Below the pieces are notes generated by a model, which did no database searches, was not told the DNA's origin, and worked only from the letters and a program-made list of their open reading frames with translations. DNA of 64,000 bases from Fodinibius halophilus (lineage in GTDB: Bacteria > Bacteroidota > Rhodothermia > Balneolales > Balneolaceae). Both the position numbers and the translations under genes were made by a program. This document shows, piece by piece, positions 55,401 to 64,000 of the stretch. The stretch covers positions 85,904 through 149,903 of the forward strand of contig NZ_JAALLS010000009.1 in assembly GCF_011059105.1 (NCBI RefSeq), written 5' to 3'. Position 1 is the first letter of the stretch. Every line of letters begins with the position of its first letter.

Positions 55401-56808
55401 ACGCTGTACATGAGAGGGGGTGTAGACGAACCGCTTTCTCCTCAATAAGCACCGGTTGGTAAGCTTGAATACCTAGCCTGTGCAGAGTTGGTGCACGGTT
55501 AAGCATGATGGGGTGACCGTCAATTACATTTTCAAGGACTTCCCATACAACCGAGTCACGGCGATCCACAACTTTCTTTGCCGATTTCACAGTTTTCACA
55601 TAACCGCGTTCAATCAATCGGCGAATAATAAACGGCTTATAGAGCTCCACAGCCATCTCTTTCGGAAGACCACACTGGTGCATCTTAAGTTCAGGTCCTA
55701 CAACAATTACTGAACGACCCGAATAGTCAACACGCTTTCCGAGCAAGTTTTGACGGAAACGACCACTCTTACCTTTCAGCATATCGCTGAGTGATTTCAG
55801 AGGTCGATTGTTGTTACGTACCGCGTTAGATTTTCTTGAATTATCATATAGCGAATCAACCGCCTCTTGCAACATTCGCTTCTCGTTGCGAAGAATAACG
55901 TCCGGCGCCTTGATATCAATCAGTCGCTTCAGACGATTATTACGGATAATGACCCGTCGATAGAGATCGTTAAGATCCGAGGTAGCAAAACGGCCACCTT
56001 CCAGAGGTACCAAAGGTCGCAGTTCCGGAGGTATTACTGGAATAACACTCTGTACCATCCATTCCGGACGGTTTTCGGTGTGTTGATTCGCAGCACGGAA
56101 AGATTCAATAACCTGCAGACGCTTCAGCTTCTTCTTTTTACGCATCTGCGAAGTTTCATTCCGCGCCTCATAACGAAGTCGGTATGCCAGCTCATCGAGG
56201 TCTTGCGTAGAAAGCAGTTCCTGGATAGCTTCAGCACCTTCCTTGGCACGGAATTTCTCTTTGTTATCGTCATCCATCTCCCACTGATCTTCAGGGAGTT
56301 GCTCCTGGATGTCGTAGTATTCTTCTTCGGAGATAAGGTCGCCTTTCTTATAACCTAAATCACGGGCTACGCCGGGATTCATTACTACATAAGTTTCGTA
56401 GTAGACGATCTTCTCCAGATTCTTTGAAGAATATCCGAGTAAGTATGCTAATTTGTTTGGTAGAGATTTAAAGTACCAGATATGTACCACAGGTACCGTC
56501 AGCGAAATGTGTCCCATTCGCTCTCGGCGTACTGCTTTTCTGGTTACTTCGACGCCACAGCGGTCACAAATAATCCCTTTATAACGGATTCGTTTGTATT
56601 TACCACAGTGGCATTCGTAATCTTTAACCGGACCGAAGATCTTTTCACAGAAAAGACCGTCCATTTCCGGTTTAAAAGTACGATAGTTAATTGTTTCGGG
56701 AGTTAAGACTTCGCCATGCGACCGAGACAAAATAGTCTCAGGTGACGCAAGGGAAATACCAATTTTATCGAAGTCTTTCGAAACTGTTAATGTATTAGTA
56801 GTCGGCAA
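52480..56808 (-). CDS. rpoC: RNA polymerase beta' subunit
   Basis: The protein has 1442 residues, full-length for this superphylum. The N-terminal zinc motif [19 protein letters not shown] is followed by the catalytic metal loop NADFDGD, the trigger-helix region, and a second zinc site near [16 protein letters not shown]-terminal acidic tail is halophile-like. The TTG at 56806-56808 is the start, because GGAGG at 56816-56820 lies 7 nt before it. rpoC follows rpoB by 52 bp and is co-transcribed with it. A terminator follows directly; rpsL/rpsG/fusA are not next to it on this side. Confidence 0.98.
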   Translation of the reverse strand: MPTTNTLTVSKDFDKIGISLASPETILSRSHGEVLTPETINYRTFKPEMDGLFCEKIFGPVKDYECHCGKYKRIRYKGIICDRCGVEVTRKAVRRERMGHISLTVPVVHIWYFKSLPNKLAYLLGYSSKNLEKIVYYETYVVMNPGVARDLGYKKGDLISEEEYYDIQEQLPEDQWEMDDDNKEKFRAKEGAEAIQELLSTQDLDELAYRLRYEARNETSQMRKKKKLKRLQVIESFRAANQHTENRPEWMVQSVIPVIPPELRPLVPLEGGRFATSDLNDLYRRVIIRNNRLKRLIDIKAPDVILRNEKRMLQEAVDSLYDNSRKSNAVRNNNRPLKSLSDMLKGKSGRFRQNLLGKRVDYSGRSVIVVGPELKMHQCGLPKEMAVELYKPFIIRRLIERGYVKTVKSAKKVVDRRDSVVWEVLENVIDGHPIMLNRAPTLHRLGIQAYQPVLIEEKAVRLHPLSCTAFNADFDGDQMAVHLPLSHDAVLEASVLMLGSHNILSPANGGPIAVPSQDMVLGIYYLTKMASDQKGEGKTFANLDEVLIAYDRNRLDMHAKINIRIPKEDEDGYEIIKSTTGRVIFNKILPDEMGYINRTLGKNELRKLIGDVHYEVGTSRTAEFLDEMKRLGFDQATTGGLSFSLEDIVIPDEKQQLIQKAQDEVSEITDRYEMGFITDNERYNQVIDKWTSTTNRVSESLFEALTADRDGFNPVFMMADSGARGSKEQIRQLGGMRGLMAKPQKSSMQEGNEVIENPILSSFREGLTVLEYFISTHGARKGLADTALKTADAGYLTRRLVDVSQDIIINEQDCGTLRGIKMKALKDNEDVIESLEDRILGRVSLHDIYDPISDELLCEANQMIDEGVAKSIAETSIEEVEIRSVLTCETERGVCSKCYGRDLSRGTMVQVGEAVGVIAAQSIGEPGTQLTLRTFHVGGTASRMESESQHKAKFEGKVEFENIRVVEYDDGEELHDVVLSRAGEIKIVDEEGKVLTTYNIPYGSELLVEEGDEIPKGVPLCKWDPYNANIYAEIDGVVEYKDIMEDITFSEETDSQTGHREKVVIDSKDRSLVPTLMVKGSDDRVREKTLPVDTHIVVEDGEDVSAGQVLAKIPRSTGQSKDITAGLPRVTELFEARSPSDPAAVSEIDGIVRFGGRKRGKQEVIVESKDGKTEKTYLISLSKHILVQENDYVEAGQQLSDGTIPAEEILNILGPYAVQSYLVNEIQEVYRLQGVKINDKHIETIVRTMMQKVEVTDPGDTMYLEGDKVDRFELNNKNDELIGKYVVTETGGSDLKQGRILDRREVRDINNELIKEGAEEIETREAEPAISKPILLGITRAALSTESWLSAASFQETTKVLTQASIEAKKDTLQGLKENVIVGHKVPAGTGLRKYDDLIVGKKTELDEDEQEVAKVFEELSGAGEPNGEEATAESDVEEDES

Positions 56809-56860
56809 GGATGTACCTCCGGATTGACTTTATTTAACAGTATAAATTCTGTTGTTCTAA

Positions 56861-59800
56861 TTAGTCGATGTGAACTTCAAGGCCAAGACCCATCATTTCG
56901 CGTAGTAGTACCTTAAAGGATTCTGGAACGTCACCTTCAGGCAAGTTTTCACCTTTAACAATGGCTTCATAGACTCGCGATCGACCTTTCACATCGTCAC
57001 TTTTAACAGTAAGCATCTCTTTGAGGATACTGGAAGCACCATAAGCATATAGTGCCCAAACCTCCATTTCACCGAGACGCTGTCCACCAAACTGAGCTTT
57101 ACCGCCCAACGGCTGCTGTGTAATTAGCGAGTATGGTCCAATAGAACGGGCATGCATCTTATCTTCAATCAAGTGATTGAGTTTAAGCATGTAGATATAG
57201 CCGACTGTGGATTTTTGATCCATCGGTTGACCTGAACGTCCGTCATATAATGTTACGCGGCCGTCGCGGGGCAACCCGGCTTCTTCCATCTTATCTTTAA
57301 CCTGTTCTTCACTCGCACCATCAAAAATGGGTGATGCAAACTTGACACCCAGCTTCTTAGCAGCCCAACCCAGAATGGTCTCATAAATTTGACCGAGGTT
57401 CATTCGGGAAGGTACACCAAGTGGGTTTAAGCAAATATCAACGGGGGTACCATCTTCCATATAAGGCATATCCTCTTGAGGGACAACCTTGGCGATCACA
57501 CCCTTATTTCCGTGTCGTCCGGAAAGCTTATCACCAACCTGAAGCTTTCGCTTCTTGGCAACGTATACTTTAGCTTTCTGGATAATTCCAGGCGGCAGAT
57601 CGTCGCCTACCTGAATCTGATACTTGCGTCGTTTGGCTTCTGTATCAATTTCTCTTCGCAGTTCCCTGTAATTTTTAAAGAGAAGACGCACATGTTCTAC
57701 CAATTCATCATCGGTAGCCCAGGCAATGTTCTCATTAATATTTACGGGATCCAGTTCTTCAAAATCTGACTTGCGATACTTTTGTCCCTTTTCTATAAGC
57801 TCTACACCGCTAAAGTCGTAAACACCCGGAGAGGTTTTATCCCGAAGCAAGGTATATAGTTTATCAACCATTTTGCTATTAAGGTCGTCTACCTTCTTCT
57901 GATGACGCTCATTTTCGAGCTCCACCTGCTTCTTCTCCTCTTTCCGAGAAATTTGCTCGTCACGTTTACGGCTGAAAAGCTTAGTATCGATAACAGTACC
58001 GGATACTCCTGGTGGAACTTTTAGTGATGCATCTTTAACATCACCGGCCTTGTCACCGAAAATTGCACGAAGCAATTTCTCTTCCGGTGTAGGATCAGTT
58101 TCACCTTTTGGCGTAATCTTACCTACAAGAATATCACCGGGATTAATTTTTGCACCGGTACGGATAATTCCCTGCTCGTCAAGATCTTTGGTAGAATCTT
58201 CACTCACATTTGGAATCTCGCGGGTCAATTCTTCTTCACCGCGCTTGGTATCGCGAACTTCTTGTTCAAACTCTTCAATGTGGATGGATGTGTAGATATC
58301 ATCTTGAACAACACGTTCACTAACTACAATCGCATCCTCAAAGTTATATCCTCTCCATGGAACAAAACCTACGAGTAAGTTTCGTCCGAGAGCAAGCTCA
58401 CCCTGATCCGTAGCACAACCGTCAGCCAGTGTCTGGCCTTTCTTAACCTTATCACCAACTTCTACAATAGGAGTTTGGTTAATAGTGGTATCTTGGTTGG
58501 TACGCTCAAATTTGGTGAGCTTATACTTCTTAATACCTTCGTCGAAGTAACACTGCTGCTCCATATCAGTACGATCGTACTTCACATGGATCTCTTTGGC
58601 AGATACATATACTACTTCACCATCTTCTTCGGCAGCAATAATTGCACGAGAATCTTTAGCAGCTCTGTGCTCAAGTCCTGTACCGACAACCGGAGCTTCT
58701 GGTCGAAGCAGAGGCACGGCCTGACGCTGCATGTTCGCTCCCATAAGAGCACGGTTCGCATCATTGTGCTCCATAAAGGGAATCAATGCTGCAGCAACAG
58801 ATGTAATCTGGTTCGTAGAAACATCCATATAGTGGATCTCATCAGGTTCAGCCAACCCAACTTCCCCATCACGGAAACGAGAGAATATGTTATCATTTTT
58901 AAACACACCATTACTATCGAGAGGTGCGTTAGCCTGAGCAATAACGGTTTCATCTTCCTGCTCGGCTGACAGATAATCAATCTCTTCTGTTACCTTACCA
59001 TCTTCAAGCTTACGATACGGAGTCTCAATAAATCCGAAATCATTTACTTTGGCATGTACACAGAGTGAGGAGATCAGGCCAATATTTGGTCCCTCAGGTG
59101 TTTCAATAGGACACAAACGACCGTAGTGTGTATAGTGGACATCACGAACCTCAAAACCAGCTCGCTCACGTGTCAAACCTCCTGGCCCTAATGCCGACAT
59201 ACGACGCTTATGCGTCAATGTAGCAATGGGGTTGGTTTGGTCCATAAACTGAGATAGCTGATTGGTACCAAAAAATGTGTTAATAACAGATGAAATGGTA
59301 CGAGCATTAACCAGATCTTGAGGGGTTAACTGCTCAGCATCACGGGAGTTCATCCGCTCCTTAATAGTACGAGACATGCGGGCAAGTCCAATTGAGAACT
59401 GTTGACCCAGCTGCTCACCTATAGTACGTACACGACGGTTGCTCAGGTGATCAATATCATCTACCTGTGCTTTCATGTTCTTAAGGCGGATAACCTCTTT
59501 AATAATGGCAACGATATCCTCTTTTACCAAGTAACGGATATCCATATCCACATCCAGCTTCAATCGTTTATTTAAACGATATCGGCCAACTTCTCCAAGG
59601 TCATATTTTTTATCACTGAAGAATAACCGCTCCAATACCTGTCGCGCAGTTTCCGGATCCGGCATCTCACCAGTACGAATCTGCTTATAAATTTCTCCAA
59701 GTGCAGACTCTTCATCATGAGTAGGGTCTTTACGGAGCGTATTCATAAATACGTCACGCTCAGAATCTTCAGGCTCCATTGTTTGAACACGAACCTTGTC

Positions 59801-60694
59801 TACATCCGCCTCTTGCAGCAGACCGTAGTCATCTTCGGTAAGCTCATGGTCGATCTCCAGAAGCGTGTTGCGCGTCATCGCTTCGGTTACTTCGCCGGTT
59901 TCATCGTCTACTACTTCTTCGATCTTCTCTTCGACGACATCTACCGCAAGGCGTTTGCCTACAAGCTCATCATTGTATTGCTTTTTGTCTTCAAGCTCTA
60001 TGACTTCAGAGTTGCCAAACAGGTTATACAGTTCTTCATCGGTAGAATAACCGAGAGCCCTTAGCAGGGTTGTAAATGGAACCTTTTTCTTTCTGTCGAT
60101 GTAGGCCCACAATACATCACGGATATCCGTAGAAAATTCAATCCATGATCCTTTAAATGGTATTACCCGAGCATTATACAGCTGAGTACCATTGGGGTGT
60201 ACATTCTGTCCAAAGAAAGCACCCGGCGAACGGTGTAACTGACTTACTATTACACGTTCAGATCCATTGATAATAAAGCTACCCTTTTCAGTCATCCAAG
60301 GGAGATCGCCAAGAAATACTTCTTGTTCAATTGTTTCTGTTGTTTCATCATCGTCATCAACAGCAGAAAGGCGGATCTTAGCCTTTAGTGGTACAGCATA
60401 AGAAAGGCCACGTTCCTGGCATTCTTTCATACTATACTTAGGAGTATCCACGCTATAGTGCATGAACTCCAGTATATGTGTTTCCCGGGAATCCTGAATT
60501 GGGAAATTTTCATTAAAAATCTTTTGAAGACCTTGATTCTTACGATCTTCAGGTGCCACGTCCAGTTGCGTAAACTGTTCGAACGAGTCTAGCTGTATAT
60601 CCAAAAAGTCCGGATAATCTAGAACATGTTCAGTACTGGCAAATGACAAGCGGTCGGTGAAAGGGATTTTCTCCATTTTACTCTGTTTACTCAA
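56861..60694 (-). CDS. rpoB: RNA polymerase beta subunit
   Basis: The protein has 1277 residues. The rifampicin-binding region reads NQLSQFMDQTNPIATLTHKR then RMSALGPGG, with the Asp, His and Ser residues of the susceptible type intact. The C-terminal RpoB6/7 segments (GGKAQFGGQRLGEMEVWAL) are complete. The TTG at 60692-60694 is preferred over the internal ATG six codons later because AAAGGAG at 60703-60709 lies 8 nt before it. It follows rplL after a 162-bp gap with a 9-bp hairpin. Confidence 0.98.
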   Translation of the reverse strand: MSKQSKMEKIPFTDRLSFASTEHVLDYPDFLDIQLDSFEQFTQLDVAPEDRKNQGLQKIFNENFPIQDSRETHILEFMHYSVDTPKYSMKECQERGLSYAVPLKAKIRLSAVDDDDETTETIEQEVFLGDLPWMTEKGSFIINGSERVIVSQLHRSPGAFFGQNVHPNGTQLYNARVIPFKGSWIEFSTDIRDVLWAYIDRKKKVPFTTLLRALGYSTDEELYNLFGNSEVIELEDKKQYNDELVGKRLAVDVVEEKIEEVVDDETGEVTEAMTRNTLLEIDHELTEDDYGLLQEADVDKVRVQTMEPEDSERDVFMNTLRKDPTHDEESALGEIYKQIRTGEMPDPETARQVLERLFFSDKKYDLGEVGRYRLNKRLKLDVDMDIRYLVKEDIVAIIKEVIRLKNMKAQVDDIDHLSNRRVRTIGEQLGQQFSIGLARMSRTIKERMNSRDAEQLTPQDLVNARTISSVINTFFGTNQLSQFMDQTNPIATLTHKRRMSALGPGGLTRERAGFEVRDVHYTHYGRLCPIETPEGPNIGLISSLCVHAKVNDFGFIETPYRKLEDGKVTEEIDYLSAEQEDETVIAQANAPLDSNGVFKNDNIFSRFRDGEVGLAEPDEIHYMDVSTNQITSVAAALIPFMEHNDANRALMGANMQRQAVPLLRPEAPVVGTGLEHRAAKDSRAIIAAEEDGEVVYVSAKEIHVKYDRTDMEQQCYFDEGIKKYKLTKFERTNQDTTINQTPIVEVGDKVKKGQTLADGCATDQGELALGRNLLVGFVPWRGYNFEDAIVVSERVVQDDIYTSIHIEEFEQEVRDTKRGEEELTREIPNVSEDSTKDLDEQGIIRTGAKINPGDILVGKITPKGETDPTPEEKLLRAIFGDKAGDVKDASLKVPPGVSGTVIDTKLFSRKRDEQISRKEEKKQVELENERHQKKVDDLNSKMVDKLYTLLRDKTSPGVYDFSGVELIEKGQKYRKSDFEELDPVNINENIAWATDDELVEHVRLLFKNYRELRREIDTEAKRRKYQIQVGDDLPPGIIQKAKVYVAKKRKLQVGDKLSGRHGNKGVIAKVVPQEDMPYMEDGTPVDICLNPLGVPSRMNLGQIYETILGWAAKKLGVKFASPIFDGASEEQVKDKMEEAGLPRDGRVTLYDGRSGQPMDQKSTVGYIYMLKLNHLIEDKMHARSIGPYSLITQQPLGGKAQFGGQRLGEMEVWALYAYGASSILKEMLTVKSDDVKGRSRVYEAIVKGENLPEGDVPESFKVLLREMMGLGLEVHID

Positions 60695-60709
60695 AGGAAC
60701 CTCTCCTTT
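60693..60709 (-). promoter_or_regulatory. rpoB ribosome site inside a small hairpin
   Basis: On the minus strand AAAGGA-GAGGT-TCCTTT forms a 6-bp hairpin that contains both the Shine-Dalgarno and the first two bases of the TTG start. This could slow initiation on rpoB unless unfolded by a ribosome or partner. Confidence 0.4.
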
Positions 60710-60796
60710 AAAATTAATTAGATGGTGATGAGCATAATTTGCCGCCTCTAATACACTTTATAACAAGTGAAATACTAGCATGCAAATAGACGCCAA

Positions 60797-60827
60797 TAGC
60801 CAATACCGCACAAGACGATATTGGCTA
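60797..60827 (-). promoter_or_regulatory. Hairpin in the rplL-rpoB intercistronic region
   Basis: TAGCCAATA (60797-60805) and TATTGGCTA (60819-60827) pair perfectly over 9 bp with a 13-nt loop. It has no U-run. In E. coli the equivalent gap holds an attenuator and an RNase III site; a similar role here is inferred from position only. Confidence 0.5.
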
Positions 60828-60856
60828 ATGACAAATTATAAGATATTGAACCTTAA

Positions 60857-61228
60857 TTACTTAAGTTCAACTTCAGCACCGGCATCTTCGAGCTGAGACT
60901 TAAGGTCTTCAGCTTCATCTTTAGAGATACCTTCTTTAATTGGGTTTGGCGCATTGTCAACCAATTCTTTAGCCTCTTTAAGTCCGAGACCAGTAATTCC
61001 GCGAACTTCCTTAATAACGGCAATCTTTTTGTCGCCAGGACCGTTCAGAACTACGTCGAATTCGGTTTGCTCTTCTTCGCCACCGCCTTCGCCGCCACCA
61101 GCAGCTACAGCTACTCCAGCAGCCGCAGGCTTAATGTCGTATTCTTCCTCTAGGAAGTTAGCGAGTTCGTTTGCTTCTTTTACAGTTAAGTTGACTAATT
61201 GTTCAGCTAATTCTTTAACGTCAGCCAT
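60857..61228 (-). CDS. rplL: Ribosomal protein bL12 (L7/L12)
   Basis: The protein has 123 residues. The N-terminal dimerisation helix ([17 protein letters not shown]), Ala/Gly-rich hinge and C-terminal factor-binding domain ([20 protein letters not shown]) are all as expected. It recruits translation factors in the L10-(L12)n stalk. GGAG lies about 10 nt before the ATG. It directly follows rplJ (56-bp gap). Confidence 0.97.
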   Translation of the reverse strand: MADVKELAEQLVNLTVKEANELANFLEEEYDIKPAAAGVAVAAGGGEGGGEEEQTEFDVVLNGPGDKKIAVIKEVRGITGLGLKEAKELVDNAPNPIKEGISKDEAEDLKSQLEDAGAEVELK

Positions 61229-61284
61229 TTGATTATTCTCCGATTGATCTTTTGAATTGAAAATTCGTTGTGTTGTTGTATGTA

Positions 61285-61809
61285 TTATTCGTCGCCTTCT
61301 TCGGCGATTGTTTCAACGGCTCCGGCAATATTGCGACCGGGAGCTTGTAGTGCACTAACCACATTAGAAACAGGAGCAAGCAAGAGACCAACAATGTCTC
61401 CAATAACTTCGCTCTTAGACTTCATAGCAGCCAAGGTTTCTAGCTCATCCTCACCGTAATAATCTCCATCGATGATTGCAGCTTTAAACTTTGGCTTTTC
61501 TGTTTCCTCAAATAATTTTTTAATCACTTTAGCGGGTGCGGCAAGCTCTTCTTCTACAAAGGCAAAACCATTTTGTTCAACCAAGTGGGGATACAGATCT
61601 TCGTACCCTCCGACTTCGTCCATGGCTCGTTTAACCAAGGTATTCTTATATACCTTGTATTTAATATCGCCTTCGAAGAATTCGCCACGCATATTGTTGA
61701 TCTCTTTTACCGTCATGCCCGAATAGTTGGTAACATAAACTGCACCAGAACTATTTAGGTCTTCAGTAATTTCTTCAACAACTGCTTTCTTTTCTGCTAA
61801 TGTTGGCAT
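61285..61809 (-). CDS. rplJ: Ribosomal protein uL10
   Basis: The protein has 174 residues. It starts with the L10 family pattern ([35 protein letters not shown]) and ends with the L12-binding helix region. It anchors L12 to 23S rRNA and in many bacteria autoregulates this operon; a leader structure is not obvious in the 24-bp gap from rplA. AGGAA precedes the ATG. Confidence 0.95.
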   Translation of the reverse strand: MPTLAEKKAVVEEITEDLNSSGAVYVTNYSGMTVKEINNMRGEFFEGDIKYKVYKNTLVKRAMDEVGGYEDLYPHLVEQNGFAFVEEELAAPAKVIKKLFEETEKPKFKAAIIDGDYYGEDELETLAAMKSKSEVIGDIVGLLLAPVSNVVSALQAPGRNIAGAVETIAEEGDE

Positions 61810-61833
61810 TATTCAGTTCCTATTTTTAAAACG

Positions 61834-62532
61834 TTATGCAGAAATTACAGATGAACGACTCAGCGGAATGCTTGGTCCCATGCTAGAGCTCATAAACGCG
61901 CTGCGGATATATAATCCTTTCGCCGAAGCGGGTCGTAGGCGCATTACTTCTCGCATGAATGCCAAAGCGTTCTCACGCAGATCGCTGGCATCAAAGCTCA
62001 CTCGTCCAATTGATGCGTGCAGTATACCATAATCGTCTACACGGAAATCAACCTTTCCAGATTTTGCTTCATCAATAGCATCAGCAACATCGTTGGTAAC
62101 AGTTCCACTCTTGGGGTTAGGCATCAGTCCACGTGGACCCAAAATGCGTCCAAGCCTACCGATTTTACCCATAACATCCGGAGTGGCAACAATTACATCA
62201 ACATCTGTCCATCCATCTTCAATTTTTTCGATATACTCATCAAGACCTACATGATCTGCTCCGGCCTCTTCAGCTTCTTCTTGTTTAGCTTCGCTTACCA
62301 AAGCTAAAACACGTATCTCTTTACCCGTACCGTTTGGCAGGGTTACAGAACCACGCACCATTTGATCTGCGTGCCGGGGATCAACTCCCAAGCGCAAGTC
62401 CAGATCAACGGATTCGTCGAAGTTAGCCTTAGAGGTTTTCTTCACAAGATCACAAGCTTCTGCCAGAGTATATTCCAACTCGGGATCAATGAGCTTTGCG
62501 GCCTCTTGGTACTTCTTTCCTCGTTGTGCCAT
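61834..62532 (-). CDS. rplA: Ribosomal protein uL1
   Basis: The protein has 232 residues. The two-domain L1 is recognisable ([58 protein letters not shown]). It binds 23S rRNA at the L1 stalk and often represses translation of its own mRNA by binding an rRNA mimic upstream. It begins 15 bp after rplK. Confidence 0.97.
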   Translation of the reverse strand: MAQRGKKYQEAAKLIDPELEYTLAEACDLVKKTSKANFDESVDLDLRLGVDPRHADQMVRGSVTLPNGTGKEIRVLALVSEAKQEEAEEAGADHVGLDEYIEKIEDGWTDVDVIVATPDVMGKIGRLGRILGPRGLMPNPKSGTVTNDVADAIDEAKSGKVDFRVDDYGILHASIGRVSFDASDLRENALAFMREVMRLRPASAKGLYIRSAFMSSSMGPSIPLSRSSVISA

Positions 62533-62547
62533 AAATTAATTTACCTT

Positions 62548-62979
62548 CTATTTATCTCTTTGGACTCGAAGCCCCATACTTCGGGCAGTACCTGCAATCA
62601 TTTCAGCAGCATTTTCTACCTCAAAAGCATTAAGATCCTGCATCTTCTGTTCTGCTATATCTTTGCACTGGGTCCAGGTGACGCTTCCAACCTTGGTACG
62701 GTTGGGTTCGCCAGAACCTGACTCAATTCCAGCAGCTTGTTTTAGCAGTACTGCAGCAGGTGGAGTTTTAGTTTTGAATGTAAAAGACTTGTCCTGATAC
62801 ACAGTAATTTCAACCGGAATAATAGTACCGGCATCTTCCTGAGTAGCAGCATTAAAAGCCTTACAAAACTCCATAATATTAATTCCAGCCTGACCCAAAG
62901 CGGGTCCGACGGGAGGAGCAGGGTTTGCCTGTCCGCCTCGAATCTGGAGCTTAAGTACTTGATCTACTTTTTTTGCCAT
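62548..62979 (-). CDS. rplK: Ribosomal protein uL11
   Basis: The protein has 143 residues. It starts [20 protein letters not shown] and [18 protein letters not shown], with the C-terminal RNA-binding domain ([17 protein letters not shown]). L11 binds the GTPase-associated centre of 23S rRNA (nucleotides 1051-1108 in E. coli) and modulates stringent response via RelA. Its leader contains a 15-nt sequence antisense to that very rRNA site. Confidence 0.97.
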   Translation of the reverse strand: MAKKVDQVLKLQIRGGQANPAPPVGPALGQAGINIMEFCKAFNAATQEDAGTIIPVEITVYQDKSFTFKTKTPPAAVLLKQAAGIESGSGEPNRTKVGSVTWTQCKDIAEQKMQDLNAFEVENAAEMIAGTARSMGLRVQRDK

Positions 62980-63053
62980 TTTAATTTACTGCTTGTACTT
63001 ATGTTTATTTGCCGCGTAATAGCTCACTTTTGCATCAAGTGATTTTAAAGTGG
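62980..63053 (-). promoter_or_regulatory. nusG-rplK leader with 23S-rRNA-antisense motif and hairpin
   Basis: A 74-nt gap. On the minus strand (mRNA sense) AGTGAGCTATTACGC (63028-63014) is the exact reverse complement of GCGTAATAGCTCACT, the very conserved segment of the 23S L11-binding region. Next to it TCACTT-GATGCAA-AAGTGA forms a 6-bp hairpin, and GTGA-GCTA-TTAC can form a competing 4-bp hairpin, so two alternative folds are possible. Regulation by L11 or rRNA is only inference. Confidence 0.5.
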
Positions 63054-63620
63054 TTAAGTTGCAGGTTCTACCTGGTTCACATCAACTTCAACCGGGGTCT
63101 TTCGACCGAAAATACTTACCATGACCCGTAACTTGAGTTTATCAGTATTAACCTCTTGTACGGTGCCATCAAAATCTTTAAATGGTCCATCAATAACTTT
63201 AACAATATCGCCTTCATCATAAGGGATTTCAATCTTACCTCCCTGTTCTGTGGCGTCATCGCCTTCACGCACACGGCCGAGTATCCTATTCACTTCGGCC
63301 TTGCGCAGTGGCTTGGGAACATGATCGTTCTTCCCACTTTTCAAAAATCCAATTGTTGATGGCGCACCCTGGATAAGATTATTTACCTCCTCATCATACA
63401 AGGTTTTTAGTAAAATATAGCCCGGGAAGAAGTTCTTTTCTCGCGTTTTCTTCTTTCCGGATCGTATTTCAATAACAGTTTCAGTAGGTATCAATACCTC
63501 GGTGATCTTATCTTCCAGCCCCTGCATTTCGATCTCGCGATCCAAATAGCGCTTTACTTTCTTTTCGTGACTGGAAAAGACACGAACTACATACCATTTA
63601 TGCTGATCTTCTTGTGTCAT
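63054..63620 (-). CDS. nusG: Transcription antitermination factor NusG
   Basis: The protein has 188 residues. The N-terminal NGN domain starts KWYVVRVFSSHEKKVKRYL and includes NFFPGYILL. The KOW domain near the C-terminus reads YDEGDIVKVIDGPFKDFDGT. It binds RNA polymerase and links to Rho and ribosomes. It overlaps secE by 4 nt (ATGA), implying coupled translation. Confidence 0.97.
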   Translation of the reverse strand: MTQEDQHKWYVVRVFSSHEKKVKRYLDREIEMQGLEDKITEVLIPTETVIEIRSGKKKTREKNFFPGYILLKTLYDEEVNNLIQGAPSTIGFLKSGKNDHVPKPLRKAEVNRILGRVREGDDATEQGGKIEIPYDEGDIVKVIDGPFKDFDGTVQEVNTDKLKLRVMVSIFGRKTPVEVDVNQVEPAT

Positions 63621-63799
63621 TGATAAATTGCCTCTAGTATCGTGCTATATACTTGATCTACCGCAAAAATAAATGCAGATAGAATAATAGTGAAGACGAC
63701 TACTACAATTGTATAATCGACCAACTCATTCTGGTCGGGCCAAGAGACCTTTCGCATCTCTTTTCGTACATCTTCTATAAATTCTTTAATCTTATCCAT
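63617..63799 (-). CDS. secE: Preprotein translocase subunit SecE
   Basis: The protein has 60 residues, the short single-helix type. A cytoplasmic amphipathic region (IKEFIEDVRKEMRKVSWPDQ, with the conserved VSWP) precedes one transmembrane helix (TIVVVVFTIILSAFIFAVDQ). It stabilises the SecY channel. It follows tRNA-Trp by 25 bp and overlaps nusG by 4 nt. Confidence 0.97.
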   Translation of the reverse strand: MDKIKEFIEDVRKEMRKVSWPDQNELVDYTIVVVVFTIILSAFIFAVDQVYSTILEAIYQ

Positions 63800-63824
63800 G
63801 TATATATAATCAGTTCAATTCTAG

Positions 63825-63897
<73 letters not shown>

Positions 63898-63906
63898 ATA
63901 CGCAGA

Positions 63907-63935
63907 GAGAACGGACTCATTTTGAGCCCATTCTC
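63907..63935 (-). other. Hairpin between tuf and tRNA-Trp
   Basis: A 13-bp stem (63907-63919 against 63923-63935, two G-U pairs) closes over a 3-nt loop. On the minus strand it reads GAGAATGGGCTCA then AAA then TGAGTCCGTTCTC. There is no U-tract, so a processing site or attenuator is more likely than a simple terminator. Confidence 0.6.
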
Positions 63936-63966
63936 CAGCTATTTTCTTTCAGTGTTGCTCGACAAT

Positions 63967-64000
63967 TTAATCTTGAATTTCAGTTACAACACCAGCGCCT
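63967..64000 (-). CDS. tuf: Elongation factor Tu, C-terminal end only
   Basis: The last ten codons (GAGVVTEIQD, then TAA at 63969-63967) match the EF-Tu C-terminus, normally GAGVVTKI-type. The rest lies beyond the window. The order tuf, tRNA-Trp, secE, nusG is the standard arrangement and supports the call. Confidence 0.85.
   Translation of the reverse strand, partial: GAGVVTEIQD

Noticed and set aside
55867..56358. Plus-strand frame of 163 codons
   Set aside because: Antisense to rpoC, a typical shadow frame.
62980..63053. A plus-strand 23S rRNA fragment
   Set aside because: Only 15 nt match; flanks do not resemble 23S, so it is not an rRNA gene remnant.

Overview
The window is a stretch of bacterial chromosome of moderate to low GC, dense in genes. 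It most resembles a member of the Bacteroidota/Balneolota/Rhodothermota superphylum. Balneolota, a marine or halophilic lineage, is my best guess from protein flavour: archaeal-type ProS, acidic proteins, carotenoid genes, CHAT/TPR proteins, S9 peptidase and TlpA-like lipoproteins, and few strong Shine-Dalgarno sites. This placement is inference, because no 16S gene is present. Translation uses the standard bacterial code, with several TTG starts.

Layout. 1-3.2 kb: a CHAT/TPR protease-like gene cut by the window edge, convergent with a membrane TPR gene. 3.5-8.8 kb: a TlpA-like lipoprotein, a GH3 hexosaminidase and a secreted S9 peptidase. 9.1-11.2 kb: a DinB-like gene behind an intergenic palindromic repeat, a CrtZ-type hydroxylase, and a DUF1905 fragment bracketed by two 38-bp direct repeats. 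11.3-13.3 kb: a TetR-type protein coupled to an ABC1/UbiB kinase. 13.3-14.03 kb: a gene-free island of nested inverted repeats, including a MITE-like element. 14.1-18.7 kb: hflC, hflK and a membrane SpoIIE-type phosphatase. 19-24.4 kb: a bacilliredoxin, superoxide dismutase, SthA-like transhydrogenase, a DUF429 protein and aspS. 24.5-27.8 kb: a small membrane protein, a NarL-type response regulator and a PAS/HisKA_2 sensor kinase. 28.1-32.4 kb: tRNA-Met and the tightly coupled set proS, PAP2-like, nnr, VanZ-like. 32.5-34.1 kb: tandem TonB paralogues. 34.1-38 kb: Nudix, DUF1844, DUF1015, serC and rhomboid. 38.2-43.2 kb: tRNA-Thr, RlpA, a CrtI-like desaturase, an amidase and a small transaldolase. 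43.4-51.1 kb: one membrane-fusion protein with two different RND pumps. 51.1-52.3 kb: DUF3592 and YtxH proteins.

52.4-64 kb, all on the minus strand, is the classic transcription/translation cluster: tuf (partial), tRNA-Trp, secE, nusG, rplK, rplA, rplJ, rplL, rpoB, rpoC, closed by a terminator. The secE-nusG overlap and short gaps suggest one long transcript with hairpins at tuf/trnW and rplL/rpoB that could tune stoichiometry.

The observations I consider most worth checking are: the CHAT/TPR pair with a composition step inside the CHAT gene; the TetR-fold/ABC1 kinase pair (compare COQ9/COQ8); the 15-nt antisense match to the L11-binding site of 23S rRNA in the rplK leader; the TonB tandem with a conserved N-terminal block and diverged C-termini; and the repeat island at 13.3-14.03 kb.
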